From NCBI GenBank assembly GCA_000027065.2, contig FN543093.2, positions 3,538,074 to 3,602,073 of the forward strand: a DNA stretch of 64,000 nucleotides. Direction: 5' to 3'. The position numbers and the translations under genes were made by a program. Below, piece by piece: positions 42,772-51,451 of this stretch (position 1 is its first letter; the number at the start of each line of letters is the position of its first letter). The notes under the pieces are model-generated. The model ran no database searches and had not been told where the DNA came from. It saw nothing but the letters and a program-made list of their open reading frames with translations. This DNA is from Cronobacter turicensis z3032 (lineage in GTDB: Bacteria > Pseudomonadota > Gammaproteobacteria > Enterobacterales > Enterobacteriaceae).

Positions 42772-43289
42772 CACAGCTCCGTTTTAATGAGTACAGAAAT
42801 GGCTAAAGGCTTTTCAGGCGTTGTTAAGAGGCGGTGCTACCACATTCTTCATCGATAATCGTCTGAACGTAGAGCGATAACCTGAGGGTATTCTGGAGCG
42901 GGCAAAGCATAATCTTCCTGCTCCAGCGCTTTCGTTATCTTACAGCCCAGAAAAAGGTCAGACATATTGCAGCAAAATTTGCAGGTGGAATGGCAACGTT
43001 TTCAAATGTGTATTCGTTAAAAATGCCAATAACGTACGCTCACTATTTTTGACAAGCCATACATTTACCTGGAACTAACAAATAAGGTAGGGCTTCAATT
43101 GATTCAGCCCCTGAAGCGTGCCGCACAGGGCAAAAACCGGGGCATTTTCCGCACGATAAAAAGCGCCTCGCGGGAAAGCGTCGCCAGAGGGTCGTTTATT
43201 GACATCAGATTGTTTATTCTCAGCGGTTCAACGCCAAAAGGAGAGGCTTTATAGCTGGAATATTCTACGTTAATGGAATTGATACGAAA
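42772..43289. other. 518-bp stretch without a supported gene
   Basis: It contains a copy of the tRNA-Gly 3' end at 42890-42907 and an inverted repeat CTGGAGC / GCTCCAG around it. A 90-codon minus-strand frame (43104-43376) overlaps an opposing frame and has no ribosome site I can support. Confidence 0.6.
42890..42907 (-). repeat. Possible attachment-site copy of the glyU 3' end
   Basis: ATTCTGGAGCGGGC is identical to 45164-45177, which covers the 3' end of the tRNA-Gly gene and four flanking bases; 17 of 18 bases match if extended. Same orientation, 2274 bp apart. Confidence 0.55.
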
Positions 43290-43688
43290 TTGAGTTACCA
43301 GGGAACCGGGAGGCTTGCCGACAACGTTCTTATTATCTCTGCCAATGCTCAACCGTTTGGGAAACACGACCTTCACTGTGATCTTTCGAATCCAACACTT
43401 TCAAAGTGTTACTATTATCAGACCAGCCCGCAACCGGAACCCGTAAAAGCAAACATAACAATTACCTGGCGGGATGAGAAATTTATTGAGTTAATCTGGA
43501 CTGAAAATGCAACCAGATGGGAAATTGAGGGAGGATTGCCTGACGCTGTTACGTCTGAAAATAGATCAAGTGGACAGCGCAGGTTGACCTTATCCCTCTC
43601 AGAATCGGAGCCCGGAATTACCGCGGCAGCAAGAGCGGATTATCCGTTTTTGCTGCATCTTGCGAGCCTGGATTGCATTCCTCTTTAG
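43290..43688 (+). pseudogene. Unrecognised ORF, possibly 5'-truncated
   Basis: A 132-codon frame from a TTG, but the frame is open back to 43203 without a standard start, so the gene may have lost its 5' end or use a rare codon. The encoded segment (GRLADNVLIISANAQPFGKHDL, NITITWRDEKFIELIWTENATRWE) looks like a beta-sandwich domain. The last 71 bp overlap the end of the convergent secreted protein gene. Reality and function are uncertain. Confidence 0.35.
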
Positions 43689-43866
43689 TTCCCGGAAGAT
43701 AAAAATTGCCGTTCTCATCAGGATCCGTTCCTCCGGGACATCCTGCGCGCCCCGATGAATGATTGGTACTGCCGCCATCCGAACCATTTCCGCCATCGGC
43801 ACCCTTTGCAGCACTGGCGGAAACAGCAAATAGCGCGAAAAAGCAGATCAAAATGTGTTTACTCAT
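43618..43866 (-). CDS. Small secreted Gly/Asn-rich protein, unknown
   Basis: An 82-residue protein with a clear signal peptide (MSKHILICFFALFAVSASA) and a mature part rich in Gly, Asp, Ser and Asn with two cysteines (AGCPGGTD and KEECNPG), possibly one disulfide. GGGAGA lies at the right distance before the ATG at 43866, which argues it is real. No family recognised. Confidence 0.6.
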   Translation of the reverse strand: MSKHILICFFALFAVSASAAKGADGGNGSDGGSTNHSSGRAGCPGGTDPDENGNFYLPGTKEECNPGSQDAAKTDNPLLLPR

Positions 43867-43987
43867 GTGTGCATCTCCCTGGTTGAATCTCTGTCGCCTG
43901 TATCTGTGTAGGTATACTCTGCTACGTAGCGTGACAGCATTACTTTGGTTCAGAAGCACGCCCTAAAACTATTAAAGGAGATGTTCC

Positions 43988-44317
43988 CTGAAAACCGTCG
44001 AAATACTGCAATACACCTTACGCAAAGGCACAGGTCGTGCTTTTCACACCATCATGCAGGATAGTAGCGTTCCTCTCCATCAGCGGCACGGCATCGATGT
44101 GGTGAGGTTTGGTCATTCATTGCATGACCCGGACTGCTACTGTCTGATTCGCGCCTTTTCCGATCAGGAAAACATGGCGGCGGCGCTGGAAGCCTTTTAT
44201 GCCAGCGATGCGTGGCGCCATGGGCCGCGAGAAGCGATTGTGAATAGCATAGAAACCAGCCACAGAACGCTAATGACATTGCCCGCCGCAAGTGTCGAAG
44301 GGCTCCGTAACGTGTAG
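43988..44317 (+). CDS. NIPSNAP-like dimeric alpha-beta barrel protein, CTG start
   Basis: From the CTG at 43988 the frame encodes 109 residues starting (M)KTVEILQYTLRKGTGRAFH, the normal N terminus of NIPSNAP/ABM-like proteins; the first ATG in frame (44054) would remove a core strand. GGAG lies eight bases before the CTG. So either CTG is used as start or an ATG has mutated. The domain is a small dimeric ferredoxin-like barrel; the function of bacterial members is mostly unknown. Confidence 0.6.
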   Translation: MKTVEILQYTLRKGTGRAFHTIMQDSSVPLHQRHGIDVVRFGHSLHDPDCYCLIRAFSDQENMAAALEAFYASDAWRHGPREAIVNSIETSHRTLMTLPAASVEGLRNV

Positions 44318-44501
44318 CTGGCGTTGCAGGCTCTGTATCACATGTCGGGGGAAGCAAATGTCGGCAACGTTAGAACGCTTCGGCGCGCAGCCGGAAACGC
44401 GCCCTTCATTTATTCAGCGGGCGCGTAAAAACCCAGGAGAGTGAGATAAAAAATTGATACCTCTGGCGTGATTCGTATGGCTCTGGACTCCTGATGGCGC
44501 C

Positions 44502-44551
44502 GTTAATTATTCAGCATTAGTCTGATGCCGCAGTAAATTATTCAGCATTAG
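44502..44551. repeat. 19-bp direct repeat
   Basis: GTTAATTATTCAGCATTAG (44502-44520) and GTAAATTATTCAGCATTAG (44533-44551) differ at one base. They lie upstream of the repeat-protein gene. Confidence 0.7.
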
Positions 44552-44591
44552 AATGGCTACCGAAATCCCCCCCACTTCCCAGAGAAACGCT

Positions 44592-45008
44592 ATGAACACC
44601 AGGACACTGCTTGTAGGTTTTTTTCTGTTTGCTGGCTCGCTGAATAACGCGATAGCAGACAACTGCAGGGCCAATATTTATGGCGGAGAGGATTGCCGCT
44701 ATGACAATGGAACCACATCAAGCAGCAGAGCCAACATTTTCGGCGGGCAGAACACCAAATATAGCGACGGCAGAAGCTCAAGCAGCCGTCCCAATATTTT
44801 CGGCGGAGAGGATACCCGAAACAGCGATGGCAGCTCTTCAAGTAGCCGCGCCAATATCTTTGATGGTCAGGAAACGCAGTACAGCGACGGCCGCTCTTCC
44901 AGCAGCCGCGCCAATATCTTCGACGGCCTGGACACGCAATACAGCGACGGCCGCTCTTCCAGCAGCCGTGCGAATATCTTCGACAGCCAGGACACCATAA
45001 ATAATTAA
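44592..45008 (+). CDS. Secreted 20-residue tandem-repeat protein
   Basis: A 138-residue protein with a signal peptide (MNTRTLLVGFFLFAGSLNNAIA) and then five full and one partial copies of a 20-residue unit with the consensus RANIFGGQDTQYSDGRSSSS. The only cysteines (2) are in the first unit. Such regular short units usually form a beta-solenoid; the role is unknown. The ATG at 44592 begins the signal peptide and is preferred to 44553. Genes of this kind occur as orphan secreted proteins in enterobacteria. Confidence 0.75.
   Translation: MNTRTLLVGFFLFAGSLNNAIADNCRANIYGGEDCRYDNGTTSSSRANIFGGQNTKYSDGRSSSSRPNIFGGEDTRNSDGSSSSSRANIFDGQETQYSDGRSSSSRANIFDGLDTQYSDGRSSSSRANIFDSQDTINN
44667..45005 (+). 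repeat. 60-bp in-gene tandem repeat array
   Basis: Units start at 44667, 44727, 44787, 44847, 44907 and 44967 (last one 13 codons). The units from 44847 and 44907 are almost identical in DNA, so recent duplication is likely. Confidence 0.85.
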
Positions 45009-45167
45009 TCGCTATTGGGCATCAGCGCTGACAGGCGATGGCCGCCTCTCTGCTGGTGCCGCGAGCTTAATCAAGCCGCAGCGATGGCGAACTCATGCGC
45101 TATACAACGTCATTGCATAATGATGTGGCGGGGATTATTACGTACGAACGGAAAGTTAGAGAGATTC

Positions 45168-45241
45168 TGGAGCGGGCGAAGGGAATCGAACCCTCGTATA
45201 GAGCTTGGGAAGCTCTCGTTCTACCATTGAACTACGCCCGC
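45168..45241 (-). tRNA. glyU: tRNA-Gly (anticodon CCC)
   Basis: On the minus strand the 74 bases start GCGGGCGTAGTTCAATGG and end CCGCTCCA. The anticodon arm AGAGC-TTCCCAA-GCTCT gives anticodon CCC, the T arm has GGTTCGATTCC, and CCA is encoded. It is nearly identical to E. coli glyU, which lies in this chromosome region. Confidence 0.97.
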
Positions 45242-45320
45242 GATGAGGTGCGTTAAGCATTATAGGCCTTAACCCATTGCTGGCAAGCCCCTGGCTCGTT
45301 AACTGACGGATTTATAAGCA

Positions 45321-45344
45321 ACCGCCCGCACGCAGGCGGGCGGT
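45321..45344 (-). terminator. Hairpin after actS, possible terminator
   Basis: ACCGCCCGC / GCGGGCGGT perfect 9-bp stem just after the actS stop; the T tract is poor. Confidence 0.5.
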
Positions 45345-45350
45345 ATAACG

Positions 45351-46109
45351 TTAACAGGAAGGCGATTTGCCCTGCGGCGGCAGGTAACGCAGCGGATCGA
45401 TAGCGGTCGCACGGTAGCGCAACTGGAAGTGCAGACCGACGGAATCCGAGCCGGTGCTGCCCATCGTCGCGATTTTCTGCCCCGCCTTCACCTGCTGGCC
45501 GTTGTTCACCAGCATCGTGTCGTTGTGCGCGTAAGCGGTAATGTACTCTTCATTATGTTTAATCATAATGAGATTCCCGTAACCGCGCAGCTGGTTGCCG
45601 ACATAAACCACCCTGCCCGCCGCTGAGGCGTAAATCGGCTGACCACGGCTCCCGGCGATATCAATCCCTTTATTGCCGCCGTCGGCCGTTGAATACCCCA
45701 TCACCACTCTACCGCTGGCTGGCCAGCGCCAGCAGCGTTGGCCCGGCGGCGGCGCGTCCACTTTCGGTAGCGAAGCGGTTTTGCGCGCAGGCGTTGTCTG
45801 TCGGGAGGCGGTTTTACGCGAGGAGGATGCGCCGGAAGTATTGCTGACGCGCAGCCGCTGCCCGACCTCAATCGTATAAGGCGCAGAGATGCCGTTCAGA
45901 CGCGCCAGGTCGCTGACGCTGGTACCCGTAATGCGGGAAATGCGATAGAGGGTGTCGCCTCGTTTCACCGTATAGACAGAGCCGCTGTAGCCGCCTTTTG
46001 TCGCGTCCGAAACGCCCGCCTTGTTGCTGGAACAGGCGGTCAGAAACAGGCAGAACAATAAACACAGCGTGTTAAATATCGTGCGGGCGGGCGGCCAGTC
46101 CGTGTTCAA
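45351..46109 (-). CDS. actS: Amidase activator ActS (YgeR), LysM-LytM lipoprotein
   Basis: A 252-residue lipoprotein: signal with lipobox LTAC (Cys26), LysM domain at residues 42-88 (YTVKRGDTLYRISRITG), a basic linker, and a LytM domain. The zinc ligands of LytM peptidases are missing (NKGID in place of H-x3-D, LHFQ in place of H-x-H), so it is not an enzyme. E. coli ActS (formerly YgeR) activates AmiC and other cell-wall amidases. The end RYLPPQGKSPSC matches YgeR. Confidence 0.93.
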   Translation of the reverse strand: MNTDWPPARTIFNTLCLLFCLFLTACSSNKAGVSDATKGGYSGSVYTVKRGDTLYRISRITGTSVSDLARLNGISAPYTIEVGQRLRVSNTSGASSSRKTASRQTTPARKTASLPKVDAPPPGQRCWRWPASGRVVMGYSTADGGNKGIDIAGSRGQPIYASAAGRVVYVGNQLRGYGNLIMIKHNEEYITAYAHNDTMLVNNGQQVKAGQKIATMGSTGSDSVGLHFQLRYRATAIDPLRYLPPQGKSPSC

Positions 46110-46193
46110 AACGGCTCCTTAATTCAGTGACACCTCGAAATAACGGCGCTTATCTTAACAGCTCCCTCCGGATGACCCAAACCCGTATCCATA

Positions 46194-46231
46194 AAAGAAA
46201 AGCCGCGCCCCCTGATAGAGAGCGCGGCTTT
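46194..46231 (-). terminator. Terminator of prfB-lysS
   Basis: On the minus strand AAAGCCGCGC / GCGCGGCTTT stem followed by TCTTTT, about 20 bases after lysS. Confidence 0.8.
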
Positions 46232-46250
46232 AACGGTTACGCCAGACGGC

Positions 46251-47768
46251 TTATTTTACCGGACGCATGGCCGGGAAGAGGATCACGTCGCGGATGGTGT
46301 GGCTGTTGGTAAACAGCATGACCATACGATCGATGCCGATGCCGAGGCCTGCGGTCGGCGGCAGGCCGTGTTCCAGCGCGGTCACGTAGTCTTCGTCGTA
46401 GAACATCGCTTCGTCGTCGCCTGCATCTTTCGCGGCAACCTGATCCTGGAAGCGCTGCGCCTGATCTTCAGCGTCGTTCAGCTCGCTAAAGCCGTTGCCG
46501 ATTTCGCGGCCGCCGATGAAGAATTCAAAGCGGTCGGTGATTTCCGGGTTTTCATCATTGCGGCGCGCCAGCGGAGAAACTTCTGCCGGGTATTCGGTAA
46601 TGAAGGTGGGCTGAATCAGGTGCGCTTCGGCCACTTCTTCGAAGATCTCGGTCACAACGCGGCCCAGGCCCCAGCTTTTCTCGATTTTAATGCCGACCGC
46701 CTGGGCAATGCCTTTTGCCTTCTCGAAATCATCCAGATCCGCCATATCGGTTTCCGGGCGATATTTCTTGATGGCTTCGCGCATGGTCAGTTTTTCAAAC
46801 GGCTTGCCGAAATCAAACGTCTCTTCGCCGTAAGGCACTTGCGTGGTGCCGAGCACCTCTTGCGCCAGGGTGCGGAACAGAGATTCTGTCAGCTCGATCA
46901 GATCTTTGTAATCTGCATACGCCATATAGAGTTCCATCATGGTGAACTCAGGGTTATGACGTACAGAGATGCCTTCGTTACGGAAGTTACGGTTGATCTC
47001 AAACACGCGCTCGAAACCGCCCACCACCAGACGTTTGAGGTACAGCTCCGGCGCGATACGCAGGTACATGTCGAGATCCAGCGCGTTGTGGTGCGTCACG
47101 AACGGACGCGCGGACGCGCCGCCCGGGATCACCTGCATCATCGGGGTTTCAACTTCCATAAAGCCGCGGCCGACCATGAACTGACGGATACCCGCCAGGA
47201 TCTGCGAACGCGCTTTAAAGGTCTTGCGGGATTCATCGTTAGCGATGAGATCAAGGTAGCGCTGGCGGTAGCGCGCTTCCTGATCCTGCAGGCCGTGGAA
47301 TTTATCCGGCAGCGGGCGCAGCGCTTTGGTCAGCAGACGCAGCTCGGTGCAGTGAATGGAAAGCTCGCCGGTTTTGGTTTTAAACAGTTTACCGCGGGCG
47401 CCCAGGATATCGCCGAGATCCCATTTTTTGAACTGTTCGTTGTAGACGCCTTCCGGCAGATCGTCGCGCGCCACGTAGAGTTGAATACGGCCGCCAACAT
47501 CCTGCAGCGTAACGAAAGACGCTTTACCCATAATACGACGGGTCATCATACGGCCTGCCACGCAGACCTCGATGTTCAGCGCTTCCAGCTCTTCGTTTTC
47601 TTTACCATCGAAGTCAGCGTGCAGTTGGTCTGAGGTATGGTCGCGACGAAAATCGTTCGGAAACGCGACGCCGTGTTCGCGAAGCGCAGCCAGCTTCTCG
47701 CGACGCGTTTTCAGTTCGTTATTAAGATCGACCGCCGCTTCTGCGCCTTGTGCTTGTTGTTCAGACAT
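46251..47768 (-). CDS. lysS: Lysyl-tRNA synthetase LysS
   Basis: A 505-residue class II synthetase, identical in length to E. coli LysS. It has the N-terminal OB-fold anticodon domain (residues 60-150) and class II motifs 1-3 (motif 2 [18 protein letters not shown], motif 3 [12 protein letters not shown]). It follows prfB by 9 bp in the usual prfB-lysS operon. Confidence 0.97.
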   Translation of the reverse strand: MSEQQAQGAEAAVDLNNELKTRREKLAALREHGVAFPNDFRRDHTSDQLHADFDGKENEELEALNIEVCVAGRMMTRRIMGKASFVTLQDVGGRIQLYVARDDLPEGVYNEQFKKWDLGDILGARGKLFKTKTGELSIHCTELRLLTKALRPLPDKFHGLQDQEARYRQRYLDLIANDESRKTFKARSQILAGIRQFMVGRGFMEVETPMMQVIPGGASARPFVTHHNALDLDMYLRIAPELYLKRLVVGGFERVFEINRNFRNEGISVRHNPEFTMMELYMAYADYKDLIELTESLFRTLAQEVLGTTQVPYGEETFDFGKPFEKLTMREAIKKYRPETDMADLDDFEKAKGIAQAVGIKIEKSWGLGRVVTEIFEEVAEAHLIQPTFITEYPAEVSPLARRNDENPEITDRFEFFIGGREIGNGFSELNDAEDQAQRFQDQVAAKDAGDDEAMFYDEDYVTALEHGLPPTAGLGIGIDRMVMLFTNSHTIRDVILFPAMRPVK

Positions 47769-47777
47769 GTTGGTTCC

Positions 47778-48876
47778 TCATAACCCTGCTTTCAGACTTG
47801 CTTCGATGAATTTATCCAGATCGCCGTCCAGCACCGCCTGTGTGTTGCGGGTTTCAACGCCGGTGCGCAGATCTTTGATACGGGAATCGTCCAGCACGTA
47901 GGAGCGGATCTGGCTGCCCCAGCCGATGTCGGACTTGTTATCTTCCAGCGCCTGCTTCTCAGCATTTTTCTTCTGCATTTCCAGCTCGTACAGCTTCGCC
48001 TTCATCTGCTTCATGGCCTGGTCTTTGTTTTTGTGCTGAGAACGGTCGTTCTGGCACTGCGTGACCGTACCGGTCGGAATGTGAGTAATACGCACCGCGG
48101 ATTCCGTACGGTTAACGTGCTGACCACCCGCACCTGACGCGCGGTACACGTCGATACGCAGATCCGCCGGGTTGATTTCGATATCAATATCGTCTTCCAC
48201 TTCCGGGTAGACAAACGCGGAGCTGAAAGAGGTGTGGCGACGGCCGCCGGAGTCGAACGGGCTCTTACGGACCAGACGGTGTACGCCGGTTTCCGTGCGC
48301 AGCCAGCCAAACGCGTAATCGCCGGAGATTTTAATGGTGGCGGATTTCAGGCCAGCCACTTCGCCTTCGGACTCTTCAATGATTTCTGTCTTAAAGCCGC
48401 GCGCTTCGGCCCAGCGCAGATACATACGCAGCAGCATGCTAGCCCAGTCCTGCGCTTCGGTGCCGCCGGAGCCCGCCTGGATGTCCAGGTAACAGTCGGC
48501 GCTGTCATATTCGCCGGAGAACATGCGGCGGAATTCAAGCTGCGCGAGTTTGGCTTCCAGCTGGTCCAGCTCGACCACGGCTTCATTGAAGGTTTCTTCA
48601 TCGTCCGCTTCAACGGCAAGTTCAAGCAGGCCCGCTACGTCATCAAGCCCCTGAGACATTTGATCCAGCGTCTCGACGATAGCTTCAAGGGATGAACGCT
48701 CTTTACCCAGCGCTTGCGCGCGTTCGGGCTCGTTCCAGACGTCCGGCTGTTCCAGCTCGGCGTTTACTTCTTCAAGACGCTCTTTCTTAGCATCGTAGTC
48801 AAAGATACCCCCTAAGAACGTCTGAGCGCTCCGTGAGGTCCTGAATGCGGTTCTTTACCGGGTTAATTTCAAACAT
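47778..48876 (-). CDS. prfB: Peptide chain release factor 2 with programmed +1 frameshift
   Basis: The gene begins at the ATG at 48876 ([19 protein letters not shown]...), reads 25 codons to a TGA at 48799-48801, and continues in the +1 frame to 47778, giving 365 residues. The autoregulatory site CTTAGGGGGTATCTTTGAC, with an internal Shine-Dalgarno AGGGGG before CTT TGA, is intact. RF2 motifs SPF (recognition of UGA/UAA) and GGQ (peptide release) are present. Low RF2 favours the shift, so the protein controls its own level. Confidence 0.97.
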
Positions 48877-48972
48877 GGCTGTAGAATCTTTTAGTGATGA
48901 AGATGGGCAAAATGCGGTCGTAAAACGGAAAGTTTACCGGATTTACGCCGCCTTTTATAGTTTATCCTGGCG

Positions 48973-50706
48973 CTAAACGGGCCAGAGATGGTCGATAATT
49001 AATTGCAGGCTGCGGTTGCCGCGAAACTCATTCACATCAAGCTTATAGGCAAGCTCCACTTCGCGCACGCCAGGGTCGGGCCAGCAGGTGGTATCGACGT
49101 TAAATGCGATGCCGTCAAGCAGCGGCCCGCCGCCGACCGGCTCCAGCATCAGCTTGAGGTGACGCTCGCCGACCAGTCGCTGTTGCAGAATGCGAAAACG
49201 CCCGTCAAACAGCGGCTCCGGGAACATCTGCCCCCACGGGCCCGCGTCGCGCAGCATTTCCGCCACTTCCAGGGTCATCTCCTGCGGCGCAAGCGCGCCG
49301 TCGGACCAGATTTCGCCCTGCAGCATCGCCGGATCTAACCAGTCGTTAACAAGCTCCGCAAAGCGCGCCTGAAACTCCGGGAAACGCGCCTCTTCAAGGG
49401 AGAGCCCCGCCGCCATCGCATGGCCGCCGAACTTCAGCATCATGCCAGGATAGAGCGTGTCGAGGCGCTCCAGCGCGTCGCGCATATGCAGGCCTTGCAC
49501 CGAACGCCCCGAGCCTTTGAGTATTCCCTCGCCTGCGGGCGCGAACGCGATAACCGGACGATGAAAACGCTCTTTGATACGCGAGGCGAGAATGCCAACC
49601 ACGCCCTGATGCCATTCGGGATGGAAAATCGCAACGCCGCTTGGCAACGCTTCACCGCTGCGTTCAAGCTGCTGGCAGAGCGTTAATGCTTCCGCCTGCA
49701 TCCCCTGCTCAATCTCTTTGCGGGTCTGGTTCAGCGCGTCCAGCTCGTTTGCCAGCATGCGCGCTTCGCCGATGTTGTCGCACAGCAGCAGCGCGACGCC
49801 GACGGACATATCATCCAGCCTGCCTGCCGCGTTAAGCCGCGGCCCCAGCGCGAAGCCGAGATCGCTTGCCGTCAGGCGGTGCGCCTCTCGGTTGGCTATC
49901 TCAAGCAGCGCGCGAATGCCGGGACGGCATTTCCCGGCCCGGATGCGGCTCAGCCCCTGCCAGATAAGAATGCGGTTATTGGCATCCAGCGGCACCACGT
50001 CTGCGACGGTGCCGAGCGACACCAGATCGAGAAACTCCGCGAGATTCGGCTCCGGGATACCCTTTTCAGTAAACCAGCCGACGCTTCGCAAATGCGCGCG
50101 CAGCGCCAGCATCAGATAAAACGCGACGCCGACGCCTGCGAGCGATTTCGATGGAAACGTACACTCCGCGAGATTCGGGTTGATGATAGCGCCCGCGGCC
50201 GGGAGCGTATCGCCGGGTAAATGGTGATCGGTAACGAGCACCGGAATGCCCAGCTCATGCGCGCGCGTAACGCCCGCGTGGGAGGAGATGCCGTTATCGA
50301 CGGTCAGGATCATCTGCGCGCCGCGCGCGTGGGCCTGATCGACCACTTCCGGGCTAAGACCATAGCCATCATCAAACCGGTTAGGCACCAGGTACGCTAC
50401 GTTGCTGCCGCCCAGCGCGCGAAGCGCCAGCACGCTCAGCGCGGTGCTGGTAGCGCCGTCAGCATCGAAATCGCCGACCACGATAATGCGCAGCCCTTCG
50501 CGCAACGCGTCGTGCAGCATCGCCACCGCGTCATCAATACCGCAGAGTTGCTGCCAGGGCAGCAGGCCTTTTACGCTGCGCTCAAGCTCCTGCGCGCCGC
50601 GCACGCCGCGGCTGGCATAGAGCCTGCGGAGCAGCGGCGGTAAGGTATCCGGCAGCGTAATGGATTCATCCGGGGAGCGCCTGCGAAGTTGTGTCTGTTT
50701 GCTCAC
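48973..50706 (-). CDS. recJ: Single-stranded-DNA exonuclease RecJ
   Basis: A 577-residue DHH-family 5'-3' exonuclease, the length of E. coli RecJ. Metal ligands are visible in GDFDADGATST (Asp79, Asp81, Asp83) and VTDHHLPG. It serves RecFOR recombination and mismatch repair. It is separated from dsbC by 3 bp. Confidence 0.96.
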   Translation of the reverse strand: MSKQTQLRRRSPDESITLPDTLPPLLRRLYASRGVRGAQELERSVKGLLPWQQLCGIDDAVAMLHDALREGLRIIVVGDFDADGATSTALSVLALRALGGSNVAYLVPNRFDDGYGLSPEVVDQAHARGAQMILTVDNGISSHAGVTRAHELGIPVLVTDHHLPGDTLPAAGAIINPNLAECTFPSKSLAGVGVAFYLMLALRAHLRSVGWFTEKGIPEPNLAEFLDLVSLGTVADVVPLDANNRILIWQGLSRIRAGKCRPGIRALLEIANREAHRLTASDLGFALGPRLNAAGRLDDMSVGVALLLCDNIGEARMLANELDALNQTRKEIEQGMQAEALTLCQQLERSGEALPSGVAIFHPEWHQGVVGILASRIKERFHRPVIAFAPAGEGILKGSGRSVQGLHMRDALERLDTLYPGMMLKFGGHAMAAGLSLEEARFPEFQARFAELVNDWLDPAMLQGEIWSDGALAPQEMTLEVAEMLRDAGPWGQMFPEPLFDGRFRILQQRLVGERHLKLMLEPVGGGPLLDGIAFNVDTTCWPDPGVREVELAYKLDVNEFRGNRSLQLIIDHLWPV

Positions 50707-50709
50707 CCG

Positions 50710-51429
50710 TTACTTTCCGCTCGCCTGAAGCTGTTTTTGATGCTCATCCAGGAATGCCTTCATCTCTTTGGGCCCCTGATAACCCGGCACCATCGCGCCG
50801 TTGCTCAGCACAATCGCTGGCGTGCCCTGTACGCCAAACTGCACGCCGAGCTCGTAATGTTTCGCGGTGTCAACATCACAGCTTGCCGCCGCGACTTTGC
50901 CGCCGCCCATCGCGTTATCGAAGGCTTTATTGCGGTCTTTCGCGCACCAGATAGCCTGCATATCTTTCGCAGGCTCGCTGCGCGGCCCCTGACGCGGGAA
51001 GGCCAGATAGCGCACGGTGATGCCCAACGCGTTGTAGTCTTTCATCTCTTCATGCAGCTTATGGCAGTAGCCGCAGGTGATATCGGTAAAAACGGTGATG
51101 ACATGTTTTTCCTGCGGCGCTTTATAGACGATCATCTCTTTTTCGAGCGCGTTGAGTTTGGTCATCAGCATCTGATTGGTCACGTTGACAGGCTGGCCGC
51201 CGCTGACGTCATACAGCGGGCCCTGGATGATATGTTTGCCGTCCTCGGTGACATAAATTACGCCGCTTTCGGTCAGCACGGTTTTCATGCCTGCCAGCGG
51301 AGAGGGCTGAATCTCGGCATTCGCCACACCCAATTTGGTCAGCGACCGCTTGATAGCCGCGTCATCCGCCTGGGCAAATCCTGAGAAAGCCGCCAGCGTA
51401 ACGGAGAGCAGCGCAATAGTTTTTTTCAT
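50710..51429 (-). CDS. dsbC: Periplasmic disulfide isomerase DsbC
   Basis: A 239-residue protein with signal peptide (residues 1-21, ending FAQA), an N-terminal dimerisation domain and a thioredoxin-fold domain with the active site CGYC (in FTDITCGYCHKLHEEM). It repairs wrong disulfides and is kept reduced by DsbD. Set between xerD and recJ as in E. coli. Confidence 0.95.
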   Translation of the reverse strand: MKKTIALLSVTLAAFSGFAQADDAAIKRSLTKLGVANAEIQPSPLAGMKTVLTESGVIYVTEDGKHIIQGPLYDVSGGQPVNVTNQMLMTKLNALEKEMIVYKAPQEKHVITVFTDITCGYCHKLHEEMKDYNALGITVRYLAFPRQGPRSEPAKDMQAIWCAKDRNKAFDNAMGGGKVAAASCDVDTAKHYELGVQFGVQGTPAIVLSNGAMVPGYQGPKEMKAFLDEHQKQLQASGK

Positions 51430-51451
51430 AACGTGTCCTTAAATTCTGCAC

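Noticed and set aside
43104..43376. 90-codon minus-strand ORF next to the islet edge
   Set aside because: No ribosome site or recognisable domain, and it overlaps an opposing frame with a more protein-like sequence. Not excluded, but not supported.
44667..45005. CRISPR-like 60-bp periodicity
   Set aside because: The period is in frame with an open reading frame and encodes a 20-residue protein repeat.
45015..45230. 71-codon plus-strand frame ending in the tRNA region
   Set aside because: It runs antisense through the tRNA-Gly gene and has no coding features.
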